From positions 1 through 64,000 of the forward strand of contig NZ_JASITA010000020.1 of NCBI RefSeq assembly GCF_030063415.1: a stretch of DNA of 64,000 nucleotides. Direction: 5' to 3'. Positions 15,802 through 24,522 of the stretch are shown here, one piece after another. The notes under the pieces were generated by a model that ran no database searches, was not told the origin of the DNA, and saw nothing but the letters and a program-made list of their open reading frames with translations. The translations under genes and the position numbers were made by a program. Position 1 is the first letter of the stretch. Each line of letters starts with the position of its first letter. The stretch is from Streptomyces sp. H27-C3 (lineage in GTDB: Bacteria; Actinomycetota; Actinomycetes; Streptomycetales; Streptomycetaceae).

Positions 15802-17589
15802 CTAACTGCCCTCTCGCCAGGCGCTCCACAGACGCGCGTACTGGCCGCCCAGAGCCACCAACTCACCGTGCGTTCCCTCCTCCACCACGCGTCCCGCGTC
15901 CAGCACGGCGATCCGGTCCGCCGCCATCGCCTGGGTCAGCCGGTGCGCCACGAGCAGCGTGGTGCGGCCCGAGCGTGCGGCCAGTACGGCTCGCTCCAGC
16001 TCGGCGGCGCCCTCGCTGCCCGCCTCCGCGGTCGACTCGTCGAGCACCACCACCGGCGAGCGGCTCAACACAAGCCGGGCCAGGGCGATCTGGGCGACCT
16101 TGGTGCCGTCCAGGCGCTCCCCGCCCTCGCCGACCATGGCGTTCAGCCCGTCGGGCAGCAGCTCGACCCACCCACCGGCGCCGACCGTGCGCAAGGCGTC
16201 CATCAGCCGCTCATCGCTCGCCTCGGGCGCGGCGAGCCGCAGGTCGTCGGCGAGCGGGCCCGAGAACACGTGTGTCTCCTGCGTCAGGATGCTCACCAAC
16301 GCCCGCGCCCCGGCCTCGTCGAAAGCGGCGAGGTCGTGCGACCCGATGCGTACCGAGCCGGCCTGCGGGCTGCCGATGCCGGCGATCAGCGCGGCCAGAG
16401 TCGATTTGCCGGCGCCCGTCACCCCCACCAGAGCGAGCGAACCGCCCGCCGGGATGGACAGGTTCACATCCCGCAGGACCGGTTCCTCGGTGTCGGGATA
16501 GCTGAAGGTCAGGCCCTCCACCGTCACCGGGTACGGCGCGGTGTCCGCCGGCGCGACAGACACGTCGCCCACCAACCGGTCCTCCGCGGGCTCCCCCAAC
16601 ACCCCGACCAGACGAGTGAGGCTCGCGCCCGACTTCTGCGCCTCGTCGAAGGTGAACATGATGGCGCCCAGCGGGGTGAACAACCGGTGGAACATCAGCG
16701 GGGCCGCGGACACCTCGCCCAGGGTGGCCGCGTCGGCCTCCAACAGGGCGTACCCCACCACAAGGATCAGGACCAGCCCGATGAACTCGGCGCGGTTCTC
16801 CCTGCCGACGAACCGGCCGAAGAACCGGAACACCTCGACGCCGAGATTGCGCACCCGCCACGACTCCTGGGTGACCTTCTCGCGCACGGCGCCCTCAAGG
16901 CGGTACGCCCGGACCGTGTCGATCCCGTTCAGACCACTTATCAACGCCTGCGCACGGTCGGCCTGGGCCACCCGCTGCTCCCGGTAGAGCGGTGCGGACC
17001 GGGGCAGATACCAGCGCAGGGCCAGCGCGTACGCGGGCAGCGCGCAGGCGCCGGCCAGGCCGAGCCGCCAGTCCAGTCCGAACATGCCGACCGTCGCTAT
17101 GGCGACCAGCACTCCCGCCGAGAACACCGTGGGGACGGCCGTGCGGATGCCCTTGGACAGCACGGCCACGTCGTCACCGACCCGGGACAGTACGTCGCCC
17201 CGGCCGACCTGCTCGACGCGTGCGCTCGGCATGGCCAGCACCGCGCGGACAGCAGCTTCCCGCAGTTGTGCGAGCAGATCCGCTCCCAGCCGCCCGATCA
17301 GGTACGTCGACGCCGCGGTGGCCGCGGCGCCGAGCAGCGCGGCGGCCACCATCAGCACCCCGACCATGACCAGCATCGAGCGCGATTCGCCCTCGACCAC
17401 CCCGTCGACCACCCGGCCAAGAAGGAGCACCGGGAGCACCTGGAGCACCGCCCCGGCCACCGTGGTGAGCACGGTGGCGGCCGTCAGCCACGGGGCCCGG
17501 CGGCAGTGCGCAGCGACCCACCCGGTGGCCTCACCTCCGGCCGCCGTGCGCAGAGTTGTCGGGGCGACGCGGGTGTCGGTGATACTCAC
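15802..17589 (-). CDS. cchG: ABC half-transporter with canonical Walker motifs (CchG)
   Basis: About 595 residues: a six-helix exporter domain, then an NBD with intact Walker A (GVTGAGKST, about 389-397), Walker B (VVVLDES) and H-loop (LLVAHRLT). Its signature motif is degenerate: LDGTK (about 493) in place of LSGGQ. This is the mirror image of CchI, so a CchG-CchI dimer would have exactly one working ATP site, with Walker motifs from CchG and signature from CchI. The start is taken as GTG 17589 (VSITDTRVAPTTL); the reading frame upstream is arginine/serine-rich and runs into cchF. It lies 46 bp after cchF and 57 bp before cchH. Role: siderophore export or heterodimeric import; direction cannot be decided from sequence. 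Confidence 0.87.
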   Translation of the reverse strand: MSITDTRVAPTTLRTAAGGEATGWVAAHCRRAPWLTAATVLTTVAGAVLQVLPVLLLGRVVDGVVEGESRSMLVMVGVLMVAAALLGAAATAASTYLIGRLGADLLAQLREAAVRAVLAMPSARVEQVGRGDVLSRVGDDVAVLSKGIRTAVPTVFSAGVLVAIATVGMFGLDWRLGLAGACALPAYALALRWYLPRSAPLYREQRVAQADRAQALISGLNGIDTVRAYRLEGAVREKVTQESWRVRNLGVEVFRFFGRFVGRENRAEFIGLVLILVVGYALLEADAATLGEVSAAPLMFHRLFTPLGAIMFTFDEAQKSGASLTRLVGVLGEPAEDRLVGDVSVAPADTAPYPVTVEGLTFSYPDTEEPVLRDVNLSIPAGGSLALVGVTGAGKSTLAALIAGIGSPQAGSVRIGSHDLAAFDEAGARALVSILTQETHVFSGPLADDLRLAAPEASDERLMDALRTVGAGGWVELLPDGLNAMVGEGGERLDGTKVAQIALARLVLSRSPVVVLDESTAEAGSEGAAELERAVLAARSGRTTLLVAHRLTQAMAADRIAVLDAGRVVEEGTHGELVALGGQYARLWSAWREGS

Positions 17590-17635
17590 AAAGAGACCAA
17601 ATCTTGCCGGGGACGGGACAGGGCGATCGGCATTT

Positions 17636-18685
17636 TCAGCCGACCGACTTGGCGAGTTCGTCGATCGCGTACGGCAGGGACAACAGCGTGCCCTGGGACA
17701 TGGCAGCACCGACCGCCGGTCCCTCACTGTCCAGCAGGTACGACACCTTGCCGCTCTTGACGGCGGGCAGGTTGGTGAACAGCTCGAACTTCTTCAGCGC
17801 TTCCGTGTCCGCCTTGTCGTTGATGACAAAGATGCGGTCGACGTCGATCAGGTCCATGCGCTCGGGGGACAGTGGGACGGAGAAGCCGCCGTCCGCGATC
17901 TCGTCGATCTTGGTCTGGTACTTGAATCCGATGCCCGTCGCCAGCCGTCCACGCACGTCGGTGGAGGTGAACGGCACCACCGCGTCCTTGTACCAGGACA
18001 CCGCGACAGCGGTCTGCTTCCCGAAGTCGGGGTTTGCCTTTTCGGCCGTGTCGAGCTTGGTCTGGATGCCCTTCACCAGCTCGGCACCCTCGTCTTCCTT
18101 GCCGAGCGCCTTGGCGATGTGCACCGCGTTGTCCTGCCACGGCGCACTGAAGGGCTCCTTCTCGCCCTTGGTGCGGCCCACCGTCGGGGCGATCTTGGAG
18201 AGCTTCTCGTAGGCGGCCTTGTCGATCTCGGAGTAGACCGCGACGATCAGGTCCGGCCGCAGGGAGGCGATCTTCTCGTAGTTGGGGCCCGAGTCACCGT
18301 TGTTCATGACGACCTCGGGGCGGGTGTCGCCCCACTTGTCCTTCACCCAGGGCCACTGGGTGTTGATGTCGGGGGACTTGCCCGCCGGGTTCGGGTACTG
18401 GTCGACCATTCCGACCGGCTTGGTGCCGAGCGCCAGCATGGCCTGGTCGTCCGTGTAGCCCACGGAGACGACCCGCTGGGGAGCCTTGGTGACCTTCGTG
18501 GATCCGAACGCGTGCTCCACGGTGACCGGGAATGCACCGGTGGCGGCAGCCGGGGCGTCGTCGCTCTTCTTGTCCGCCGAGTCGGAACCGCATCCGGAGA
18601 GGAGGCCCAGCCCGAGGGTCGCGGCGGACACTACCGCCGCCACCCGCCGCCATGGCTTCACAAGCGTCGTTCGATGGAGAAGCAT
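17636..18685 (-). CDS. cchF: ferric-siderophore-binding lipoprotein (CchF)
   Basis: A 349-residue substrate-binding protein of the FepB/FecB class. The signal peptide starts MLLHRTTLVKPWRRVAAVV and ends in the lipobox LLSGC, so it is lipid-anchored outside the membrane. The mature part has the two-lobed fold signature (RVVSVGYTDDQAMLALGTKP, RPDLIVAVYSEIDKAAYEKL, MDLIDVDRIFVIND). AAGGGA precedes the chosen ATG. It is the first gene of the leftward run cchF-G-H-I, with an iron box about 70 bp upstream, and delivers ferric coelichelin-type siderophore to the CchCDE importer. Confidence 0.93.
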   Translation of the reverse strand: MLLHRTTLVKPWRRVAAVVSAATLGLGLLSGCGSDSADKKSDDAPAAATGAFPVTVEHAFGSTKVTKAPQRVVSVGYTDDQAMLALGTKPVGMVDQYPNPAGKSPDINTQWPWVKDKWGDTRPEVVMNNGDSGPNYEKIASLRPDLIVAVYSEIDKAAYEKLSKIAPTVGRTKGEKEPFSAPWQDNAVHIAKALGKEDEGAELVKGIQTKLDTAEKANPDFGKQTAVAVSWYKDAVVPFTSTDVRGRLATGIGFKYQTKIDEIADGGFSVPLSPERMDLIDVDRIFVINDKADTEALKKFELFTNLPAVKSGKVSYLLDSEGPAVGAAMSQGTLLSLPYAIDELAKSVG

Positions 18686-18756
18686 CCGAAATCCCTTGCT
18701 GTCGCACGGTCCACTGCGCCCCGATGTAAGGGCAGCCAAACCTTATCCCGCATAAG

Positions 18757-18775
18757 TGAGGTTAGCCTAGCCTAA
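18757..18775. promoter_or_regulatory. iron box upstream of cchF
   Basis: TGAGGTTAGCCTAGCCTAA matches the DmdR1/IdeR 19-mer at 16 positions. It lies between cchE and cchF, about 70 bp before the cchF start, and predicts iron repression of the cchF-led transcript. Confidence 0.85.
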
Positions 18776-18821
18776 CTTTCCATCACCGGAAACGAGTTGG
18801 ACACGCACCTGCCCTTGAGGC

Positions 18822-19664
18822 CTACAGGTCGAGGCGGACGTGCGTACGGCCGATCGGCACGATCAGCGGCCGATCGCCCACCGGGTCGTCGATCACCCTG
18901 GCCTGCAGCCCGAACGCCTCGTGCAGCAACTCGGCGGTGATCACGTCACGCGGATGCCCCTGCGCCAGGATCGACCCCTCCCGCATCACGATGAGGTTGT
19001 CGCTGTAGCGCGTGGCCAGATTGAGGTCGTGTAGCACCATGACCACGGTGCACCCCGACTCGTGCAGGTCGTCCACCAGGTCGAGCACGTCGATCGCGTG
19101 CGCCAGGTCCAGATAGGTGGTCGGCTCGTCAAGCAGCAGCAGCTCGGTGCCCTGGGCCAGGGTCATCGAGATCCAGACACGCTGGCGCTGACCGCCGGAC
19201 AGTGAGTCCACCGGACGGTCGGCCAGGTCGGACACCCCGGTCATGGCCAGCGCGCGCTCCACGACGCCGGCGTCGTCCGAGGACCACTGCCGCAGCCAAC
19301 TCTGATGCGGATGACGCCCCCTGGCGACCAGGTCGGCCACCGTCAAACCTTCCGGCGCGACCGGCGCCTGCGGCAGCAGACCGAGCTTCTTCGCCACGTC
19401 CCTCGTCTTGAGCCTGACGATGTCCTCGCCGTCCAGAACGACCGTCCCACTGGTCGGCTTGAGCAGCCGCGTCAGGGTGCGCAACAGGGTGGACTTCCCG
19501 CAGCCGTTGGGGCCGATGATCGTGGTGATCACTCCGGGTGGAATCGCCACGTCGAGATCGTCGATAACTGTCAGGCCGCCGTATCCGACCGTGACGCCCC
19601 TGGCTGCCAACCGTGAGACGTCCTTGACCCCGGACTCGATCTCGGTGATGAACTGCGCGGCCAC
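18822..19664 (-). CDS. cchE: siderophore ABC importer ATPase (CchE)
   Basis: A 280-residue FecE/FepC-type ATPase. It has Walker A GPNGCGKST (about residue 52), a Q-loop (LGLLPQAP), signature LSGGQRQRVWISMTLAQ, Walker B LLLLDEPTTYLDL and the H-loop VLHDLNLA. The start is GTG (GTGGCCGCGCAG) after GGGGG. It is followed 36 bp later by an iron box and cchF, and preceded by permease gene cchD. With CchC and CchD it forms the importer that takes ferric siderophore from CchF. Confidence 0.94.
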   Translation of the reverse strand: MAAQFITEIESGVKDVSRLAARGVTVGYGGLTVIDDLDVAIPPGVITTIIGPNGCGKSTLLRTLTRLLKPTSGTVVLDGEDIVRLKTRDVAKKLGLLPQAPVAPEGLTVADLVARGRHPHQSWLRQWSSDDAGVVERALAMTGVSDLADRPVDSLSGGQRQRVWISMTLAQGTELLLLDEPTTYLDLAHAIDVLDLVDDLHESGCTVVMVLHDLNLATRYSDNLIVMREGSILAQGHPRDVITAELLHEAFGLQARVIDDPVGDRPLIVPIGRTHVRLDL

Positions 19665-19677
19665 AAGCCCCCCTTAA

Positions 19678-19696
19678 TTAGGTTCGCCTTACTTTT
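19678..19696. promoter_or_regulatory. weak iron box upstream of cchE
   Basis: TTAGGTTCGCCTTACTTTT keeps the left half of the 19-bp consensus and 13 of 19 positions overall. It lies in the 38-bp gap between cchD and cchE, so cchE may have its own iron-controlled start in addition to read-through. Confidence 0.55.
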
Positions 19697-19702
19697 TACC
19701 AT

Positions 19703-20794
19703 CTACCTGAGGTTCGCCCGCACCAGCAGGTAGACGAGGAACGGGCCGCCGATCGCGGCGGTGACCACGCCGACCGGGAGAGTGATCGGCAGCGCCGTGC
19801 GAGCGACCAGGTCCGCGCCGATCAGCAGCAGTGCTCCCACCAGGCCGGAGGCCACCATCGGCGGCGTCGGGCACTTCGCCAGACGCATCGCCACTTGCGG
19901 GGCCACCAGCGCGACGAACGGAACCGGGCCTGCCGCGCTCACCGCCACGGCGGCCAGCAGGACCGCGCACAACAGCAGGACCGCCCGCACCCTGGAGTAC
20001 CGGACGCCCAGGCCGGCGGCGACCTCGTCGCCGAGGTGCATCGGCTTGAACTGGAACGCGACGCCGGCCACGACGACCATGAGAACGAGCGTGCACCAGA
20101 ACGCCACCCGGACCTCGTCCCACGACCGGTTCTCCAACGAGCCGACCAACCACGCCTGGGCCCTGGCCACGTCCCTGATGTCGGCCGAGACCAGCAGCCA
20201 GGTCGTGATCGCCTCCATCACGGCGCTCACCGAGATGCCGATGAGGATGAGCCGTACGCCGTCGATCCCGCGTCGCCACGCCAGGAAGTACACCAGCAGA
20301 CCCGTGCCGAGACCGCCCGCGAGCGACGCCGCGGACAGGCCCACCGAGCTGACGACCGCCGCGGCGGTCCCGCCCGACACCGTCACCAGGAACACCGCGA
20401 CAGCGCTGGCTCCGCTGGTGATCCCCAGGATGTCGGGACTGGCGAGCGGATTGCGCGCGACGGACTGCGTGATCGCTCCGGACATCCCCAGCGCGATCCC
20501 CACGATGAGACCGGCCAGGGCACGCGGCATCCGCAGATCCATGACCACGAACTCGTCGACCTGTTCGCCCCGGCCGAGGATCGTGGCGATCACCCGGGAC
20601 AGGCCGATGGGGAAGTCCCCGGCGCTGAGGGAGAGGCAGAACACCAGGAAGGTCGCCGCCATCAGCAGCAGCGTGACCAGGACGAGCCAGGGCCGCCATA
20701 CGAACGACACACGGCCGATCCGCACGCCCGGCGCCACCGATGGATTCACATCGGTCTTGTTCATGTGTGTCTTGGCCATGCGTGTCTTGTTCAT
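19703..20794 (-). CDS. cchD: siderophore ABC importer permease (CchD)
   Basis: A 363-residue FecCD/BtuC-family permease with about ten hydrophobic helices and the family segments MPRALAGLIVGIALGMSGAI, NPLASPDILGITSGAS and GPVPFVALVAPQVAM. Its ATG overlaps the cchC stop (ATGA), so the two permeases are translationally coupled and form the membrane pair of the importer. The N-terminus is odd: MNKTRMAKTHMNKTD comes from three imperfect copies of a 15-nt unit, each starting with an ATG. The true start could be any of the three. Confidence 0.93.
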   Translation of the reverse strand: MNKTRMAKTHMNKTDVNPSVAPGVRIGRVSFVWRPWLVLVTLLLMAATFLVFCLSLSAGDFPIGLSRVIATILGRGEQVDEFVVMDLRMPRALAGLIVGIALGMSGAITQSVARNPLASPDILGITSGASAVAVFLVTVSGGTAAAVVSSVGLSAASLAGGLGTGLLVYFLAWRRGIDGVRLILIGISVSAVMEAITTWLLVSADIRDVARAQAWLVGSLENRSWDEVRVAFWCTLVLMVVVAGVAFQFKPMHLGDEVAAGLGVRYSRVRAVLLLCAVLLAAVAVSAAGPVPFVALVAPQVAMRLAKCPTPPMVASGLVGALLLIGADLVARTALPITLPVGVVTAAIGGPFLVYLLVRANLR

Positions 20795-21849
20795 GCGCTC
20801 TTGAACTTTCCTCGCCAGACCAGAATCGCGAAGAACGGGGCGCCGAGAAGGGCGACCACGACCCCCGCGTCCAACTCGCCCGGCCGCACCACCAAGCGCC
20901 CCACGATGTCGCAGACCAGCAGGACGACGGCTCCCAGCAGACCCGCGTACGGCACCAGCCAGCGGTAGTCCGGCCCGGTCAGAAACCGGGCCCCGTGGGC
21001 CACCATGAGCCCGAGAAACGCGATGGGGCCGCAGGCCGCCGTGGCCGCGCCCGCCAGCAGGGTGATGGCGACGATGCCGATGGTCCGGCTCATCGCGATG
21101 TTCACTCCCAGCCCCCGCGCCACGTCGTCGCCCAGGTTGAGCAGGTTGAGGGCGGGCAGCGTGATCAGTGCCAATACCAGTCCGGTCGCGATGAACGCGG
21201 TCACCGGCCGGATGACGTCGAATTGGACACCGGCCACGGAGCCCGCGTTCCAGAACCGCAGCGCGTTCAGCGACTTCTGGTCGGACAGCGCGACCGCCGT
21301 AGTCATCGCCGCGAGGAACACCGTGATCCCTTGCCCAGCCAGGGCGAGCGTCAACGGGTTGCCCGCCCCCCGGCCGATGCTCGCCAGGCCGAAGACGACG
21401 ACGCCGGCGACCGCCGCCCCCACAAAGGCGAACCAGACGTACTGGAACGGGTCGGTGAACCCGAACAGGGCGATCACCGTAACCACGGCGAACGAGGCTC
21501 CGGCGTTCACCCCCAGCAGGCCCGTGTCGGCGATGGGGTTGCGTGTGTACCCCTGGATCAGCGCACCGCCGACCCCCAGAGCGATGCCCGCCACGATCGC
21601 GAGAACCGTCCGGGGCACCCGCACGGTCTGCACAATGAGCCTGATCTCGGTGAGCCGCTCGTCGGAGTCGGGCACCGCGAACAGCCCGTGCCAGACCTCG
21701 GCGGGACTCAACGCGCGTGCGCCGACGGCCAGCGACACCGCCGCGGCGATCACGAGAATCACCACAAGCGTGCCCAAACCCACGACCCGCCGCCGACGGG
21801 CCTCCGTTGTACCCACGGGCGCGGGTCGCTCAACTGCAGTCGTGAACAT
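20791..21849 (-). CDS. cchC: siderophore ABC importer permease (CchC)
   Basis: A 352-residue FecCD-family permease: VPRTVLAIVAGIALGVGGAL, NPIADTGLLGVNAGASFAVV and GPIAFLGLMVAHGARFLTG are the family signature stretches, within about ten predicted membrane helices. It starts at ATG 21849, only 11 bp after the stop of the relic cchB, so it was probably in one operon with that gene and now depends on the iron box upstream of the relic (22594). It overlaps cchD by 4 bp. Confidence 0.93.
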   Translation of the reverse strand: MFTTAVERPAPVGTTEARRRRVVGLGTLVVILVIAAAVSLAVGARALSPAEVWHGLFAVPDSDERLTEIRLIVQTVRVPRTVLAIVAGIALGVGGALIQGYTRNPIADTGLLGVNAGASFAVVTVIALFGFTDPFQYVWFAFVGAAVAGVVVFGLASIGRGAGNPLTLALAGQGITVFLAAMTTAVALSDQKSLNALRFWNAGSVAGVQFDVIRPVTAFIATGLVLALITLPALNLLNLGDDVARGLGVNIAMSRTIGIVAITLLAGAATAACGPIAFLGLMVAHGARFLTGPDYRWLVPYAGLLGAVVLLVCDIVGRLVVRPGELDAGVVVALLGAPFFAILVWRGKFKSA

Positions 21850-21860
21850 GTCGATGTACG

Positions 21861-22507
21861 TTATCCCTCCCCGTGGGCGGACTGACGGGCGGTGCTGCCG
21901 TCGGCGACGGGCCGGGCCTCGTCGGAGGCGGACTTCAGGCCCCGGTCGAACAGCGAGTCCAGGATCTCGCCGACCCGTATCGCGGTGTTGGACAGCAGGG
22001 ACGTCGTGATGCCATGCGTGTGCTCCGTGCCGCCCTGCAGGTAGATCCCACAGCGCAGGTCGGGGTCCGTCGCGACGCGGTAGTCGCGCTCGACGCGGAC
22101 CCGGCCCTCGTCGTCGCTCAGGCAGCGGTCGGCGACCTCGCCGAGGAGGCCGAGCGGGTCGGCGGGGCTGTAGCCGGTGGCGAACACCACGACGCCGGCG
22201 TCCAGGAGCGTCTCCTCGCCCGTGACGAGGGACTTCACCGTGGCACGGACGCCGTCGGGCGTCTCCTGCGCGCCGGTGACCCGGGACACGTTGAGGACAC
22301 CTGCATGGTGGCGTCGTCGATCAGCATGCCGCGGTGCCAACCGAAGCTCGGCTGCTGCTCGAAGAAGTGAGCGGTGACCGGCTCCTGCCTGCCGACGTGC
22401 GCGTTGTGCTCGTTGAGCGCGATCGCCATGGCCACATTGGAGGGGCCGAAGCCGATGCCGATGAGGTCGAGGACCAGCGGTGCGTCGCCAGGAAGGACCT
22501 GTGACAT
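21861..22507 (-). pseudogene. cchB: relic of L-ornithine N5-monooxygenase cchB with large internal deletion
   Basis: The N-terminal part (MSQVLPGDAPLVLDLIGIGF, then GPSNVAMAIALNEHN to MLIDDATMQVS) runs directly into the C-terminal part (LNVSRVTGAQ to LLSNTAIRVGEILDSLFD) in another frame. Aligned by eye with the intact copy at 32735-34087, residues of about 71-312 are missing, including the NADPH motif (GAGQSAAE in the intact copy), so it cannot be active. In the intact gene TTCCTCAA occurs at both equivalent break points, suggesting deletion through a short direct repeat. It stands where cchB lies in S. coelicolor, directly before cchC, and keeps a good iron box upstream. Confidence 0.93.
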
Positions 22508-22593
22508 GTCACTCCGATCGTGCGGGAAAGCCGCCTGCCAGGCGTGGAGGAAGGATGCGAAGGGCGGGCACGCCGACGGAGCGGCCAGCAAAC

Positions 22594-22612
22594 TTAGGTT
22601 AGCCTAAGCTAA
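22594..22612. promoter_or_regulatory. iron box upstream of relic cchB and cchC-E
   Basis: TTAGGTTAGCCTAAGCTAA matches the 19-bp iron-box consensus at 17 positions. It lies 87 bp before the relic cchB start. The relic probably still acts as the leader of an iron-repressed transcript carrying cchC, cchD and cchE. Confidence 0.88.
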
Positions 22613-22662
22613 TCATGCGATGCTGTCGACAGGGCAAATACGGACAATCGGGCATCGATGGC

Positions 22663-23150
22663 TTATCGTTCGAAGTTCGAGGTGAGCGGCGAACCCACTC
22701 CCACGGCGGTCGCGCCATGCGCGAGGTAGATGCGGGCCGCTTCGGCGTCCACTCCCCCGACGGGCACGAACGGCGCGGTCGGGAACGGGCCGTGCAGGGC
22801 CCGCAGGTACTCGGGGCCACCCGCCTGCGCCGCCGGGAGGATTGGGAGGGCGTCGGCTCCGAGCCGTTCGGCGACGATGTCGGTGGGGGTCATCACCCAG
22901 GCGAGAACGGGCAGTTCGAGTCGCTTCGCCTCCGTGATTCCTCACAGACGGCCGGGGTGACGACGAAGTCGGCGCCCGCCTCGTGGACCGCCTGCACGTC
23001 CTGCGCGATCAGGACGGTGCCGGCGCCGAGCGGGGCGGCGGCCCCGAGGGCCGCGCGGGCCCGGCAGATGACGGCGAGCGCGTCGTTGCCGCTGAGCGAG
23101 ACCTCGATGAGCGGGATGTCCTCCTCTGCCAGTTGGAGTCGTCACCGATG
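22663..23150 (-). pseudogene. KDPG/KHG aldolase (Eda-like), frameshifted remnant
   Basis: Two reading frames together give an aldolase: EEDIPLIEVSLSGNDALAVI then GAGTVLIAQDVQAVHEAGAD and FVVTPAVCEE, followed in another frame by EAKRLELPVLAWVMTPTDIV, AAQAGGPEYLRALHGPFPTA and PFVPVGGVDAEAARIYLAHG. This is the order of the 2-dehydro-3-deoxyphosphogluconate aldolase barrel, including the strand with T-P (VVTP) and the phosphate-binding VGGV. A frameshift lies near 22945. The N-terminus (VIGDD) is out of frame behind a stop near 23130. The gene occupies the place where cchA stands relative to cchB in S. coelicolor. Confidence 0.75.
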
Positions 23151-23221
23151 ACGAAGACGTGGGGGCGGGTGAAGGCGACACTCCACCGAACCGATCCGGA
23201 CACCACCGGGCCGTTACCGTT

Positions 23222-23260
23222 CCCCCTGCCCCTGCCCCTGCCCCTGCCCCAGCCCCAGCC
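23222..23260. repeat. CCCCTG hexanucleotide repeat
   Basis: About four tandem CCCCTG units followed by CCCCAG variants. Simple low-complexity DNA beside the aldolase remnant, with no coding meaning that I can see; a likely site of slippage. Confidence 0.85.
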
Positions 23261-23310
23261 GCCACCCCTGTCCCGATGACCCGACAGACCGGCGGGAGCC
23301 ACCAGTGCCG

Positions 23311-23761
23311 TCAGGCCCCTGGTGCGAGCTCCTGCAGGATGGCGTGCCCGGCCGCGCGATGTTCGGCGGCCTCACGCGGGTCCGTTTCGTCGAGGACCGC
23401 GGCGCTTCCCTCGTGGGCCAGCGCCTCCGCGTACCGGTATCCAAGTTTCGGGGCCAGATCCAGCGCCTGCCGGTGCAGTCGCAGGGCCTCATCGGGCAGG
23501 CCCGCCAGTCGGCAGGTCGGTTCCTCGACACGGCCCTCGTCCCACCTCAGGTAGCCCCGGCGCATGGTCGGTTCGGCCTCGGACCTGGTGTCACCGGCCC
23601 TGGGCATCGAGGCCGCCGCCGCTATGTACGCGGCACCGGCCTCCACCATCCGGCCCGAGTTGTAGCGGGGCGAAGCCCAGAGCAGGCTGGCCCCCTGCGC
23701 ATATCCGGGGTCCCGCCCCGAAGCGAGGGACGGCGCCGCTCGTGCGGGCTCACCGTCGGCA
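23311..23761 (-). pseudogene. TPR-like C-terminal fragment of a regulator
   Basis: The frame from about 23560 to 23311 reads GLPDEALRLHRQALDLAPKL then GYRYAEALAHEGSAAVLDET and REAAEHRAAGHAILQEL. This spacing (A-L-x-L-H-R-x-A-L ... A-x-x-H-x-x-A-x-x-I-L-x-E-L) is typical of the tetratricopeptide tail of SARP/AfsR-like or LuxR-type regulators. No ATPase or DNA-binding part is nearby; the frame upstream runs into the TetR gene. It is probably the stump of a larger gene. Confidence 0.4.
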
Positions 23762-24358
23762 TCAGGACGACTGCGGTCGCTGCAGCCCCAGAAGGAGCAG
23801 TTGGACCAACCGGCGGGGGTCGTAGCGGGGGTCGCTGTCACGCCCGATGCAGAGGTTGCCGATGCCACGCATCAGTTCGTAGGCATGCGTACCGGGCCTG
23901 ATTTCGTCGGCCTCGGCTGCCGCGTCGAGCAACTGCGCACAGACGGGCACCAAGCGGTCGAGGAAGTAGGTGTGCAGCGCGTCAAAGCCACTGCTCTCCG
24001 ACTGCATCGCGTTGGCGAGTCCGTGCTTCGTGACCAGGAAGTCGACGAACAGGTCGGCCCACTGACGGAGCGCTTCGAGCGGAGAGTCGGCGTCGGCCAG
24101 CAGGTGCGGGCCGGCCTCGGCGCAGGTTTCGACCTGGTGGCGGTAGACGGCGACGACGAGATCCGCCCGAGTCGGGAAGTGGCGGTAGATCGTCCCCATC
24201 CCGACGCCCGCTCGGGCCGCGATCTCACGGATCGGTGCGTCGACGCCGGAGGTGACGAACACCGCAGCGGCGGCGGTGAGCAGCGTCTGCTGGTTGCGCT
24301 GCGCATCGGCCCGCTTGCTTCGGGGCCGCACCTCCCCGAAGTGGCTTGCAGTGGGCAC
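23762..24358 (-). CDS. TetR-family transcriptional regulator
   Basis: A 198-residue TetR regulator. The HTH is at residues 25-70 (LLTAAAAVFVTSGVDAPIRE, IAARAGVGMGTIYRHFPTRA) and a ligand/dimer domain follows (SPLEALRQWADLFVDFLVTK ... FLDRLVPVCAQLLDAAAEAD). GTG 24358 is chosen because GGAAGGAGAG lies 5-6 nt before it. An upstream ATG would give an unusual leader. It is divergent from a broken alpha/beta-hydrolase gene with paired repeats in between, a common repressor/target layout, so it may now be a regulator without an intact target. Confidence 0.88.
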   Translation of the reverse strand: MPTASHFGEVRPRSKRADAQRNQQTLLTAAAAVFVTSGVDAPIREIAARAGVGMGTIYRHFPTRADLVVAVYRHQVETCAEAGPHLLADADSPLEALRQWADLFVDFLVTKHGLANAMQSESSGFDALHTYFLDRLVPVCAQLLDAAAEADEIRPGTHAYELMRGIGNLCIGRDSDPRYDPRRLVQLLLLGLQRPQSS

Positions 24359-24390
24359 CGCGCTCTCCTTCCGATGGCCGTTGACTAACC

Positions 24391-24428
24391 GAAACATCGC
24401 TCCGCACAGCAAGTGGAACAACGCTCCG
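24391..24428. promoter_or_regulatory. paired half-sites between TetR gene and hydrolase relic
   Basis: GAAACATCGCTCCG (24391-24404) is repeated 24 bp further on as GGAACAACGCTCCG (24415-24428). Such spaced repeats in the divergent promoter are candidate operator sites for the neighbouring TetR protein. Confidence 0.45.
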
Positions 24429-24522
24429 CTTCAGCGTAACCGAAGCCGGACGCTCCTGACCGCATCCCCCGCCGTCGGCCGAATGAGACAGGCGGCAGAG
24501 GTCATTGAACGGAAAACGCATC

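Noticed and set aside
23222..23260. CCCCTG repeats considered as a short tandem array with biological function.
   Set aside because: Low-complexity hexamers with variants, next to decayed genes; no spacer/repeat structure of a CRISPR and no coding frame.
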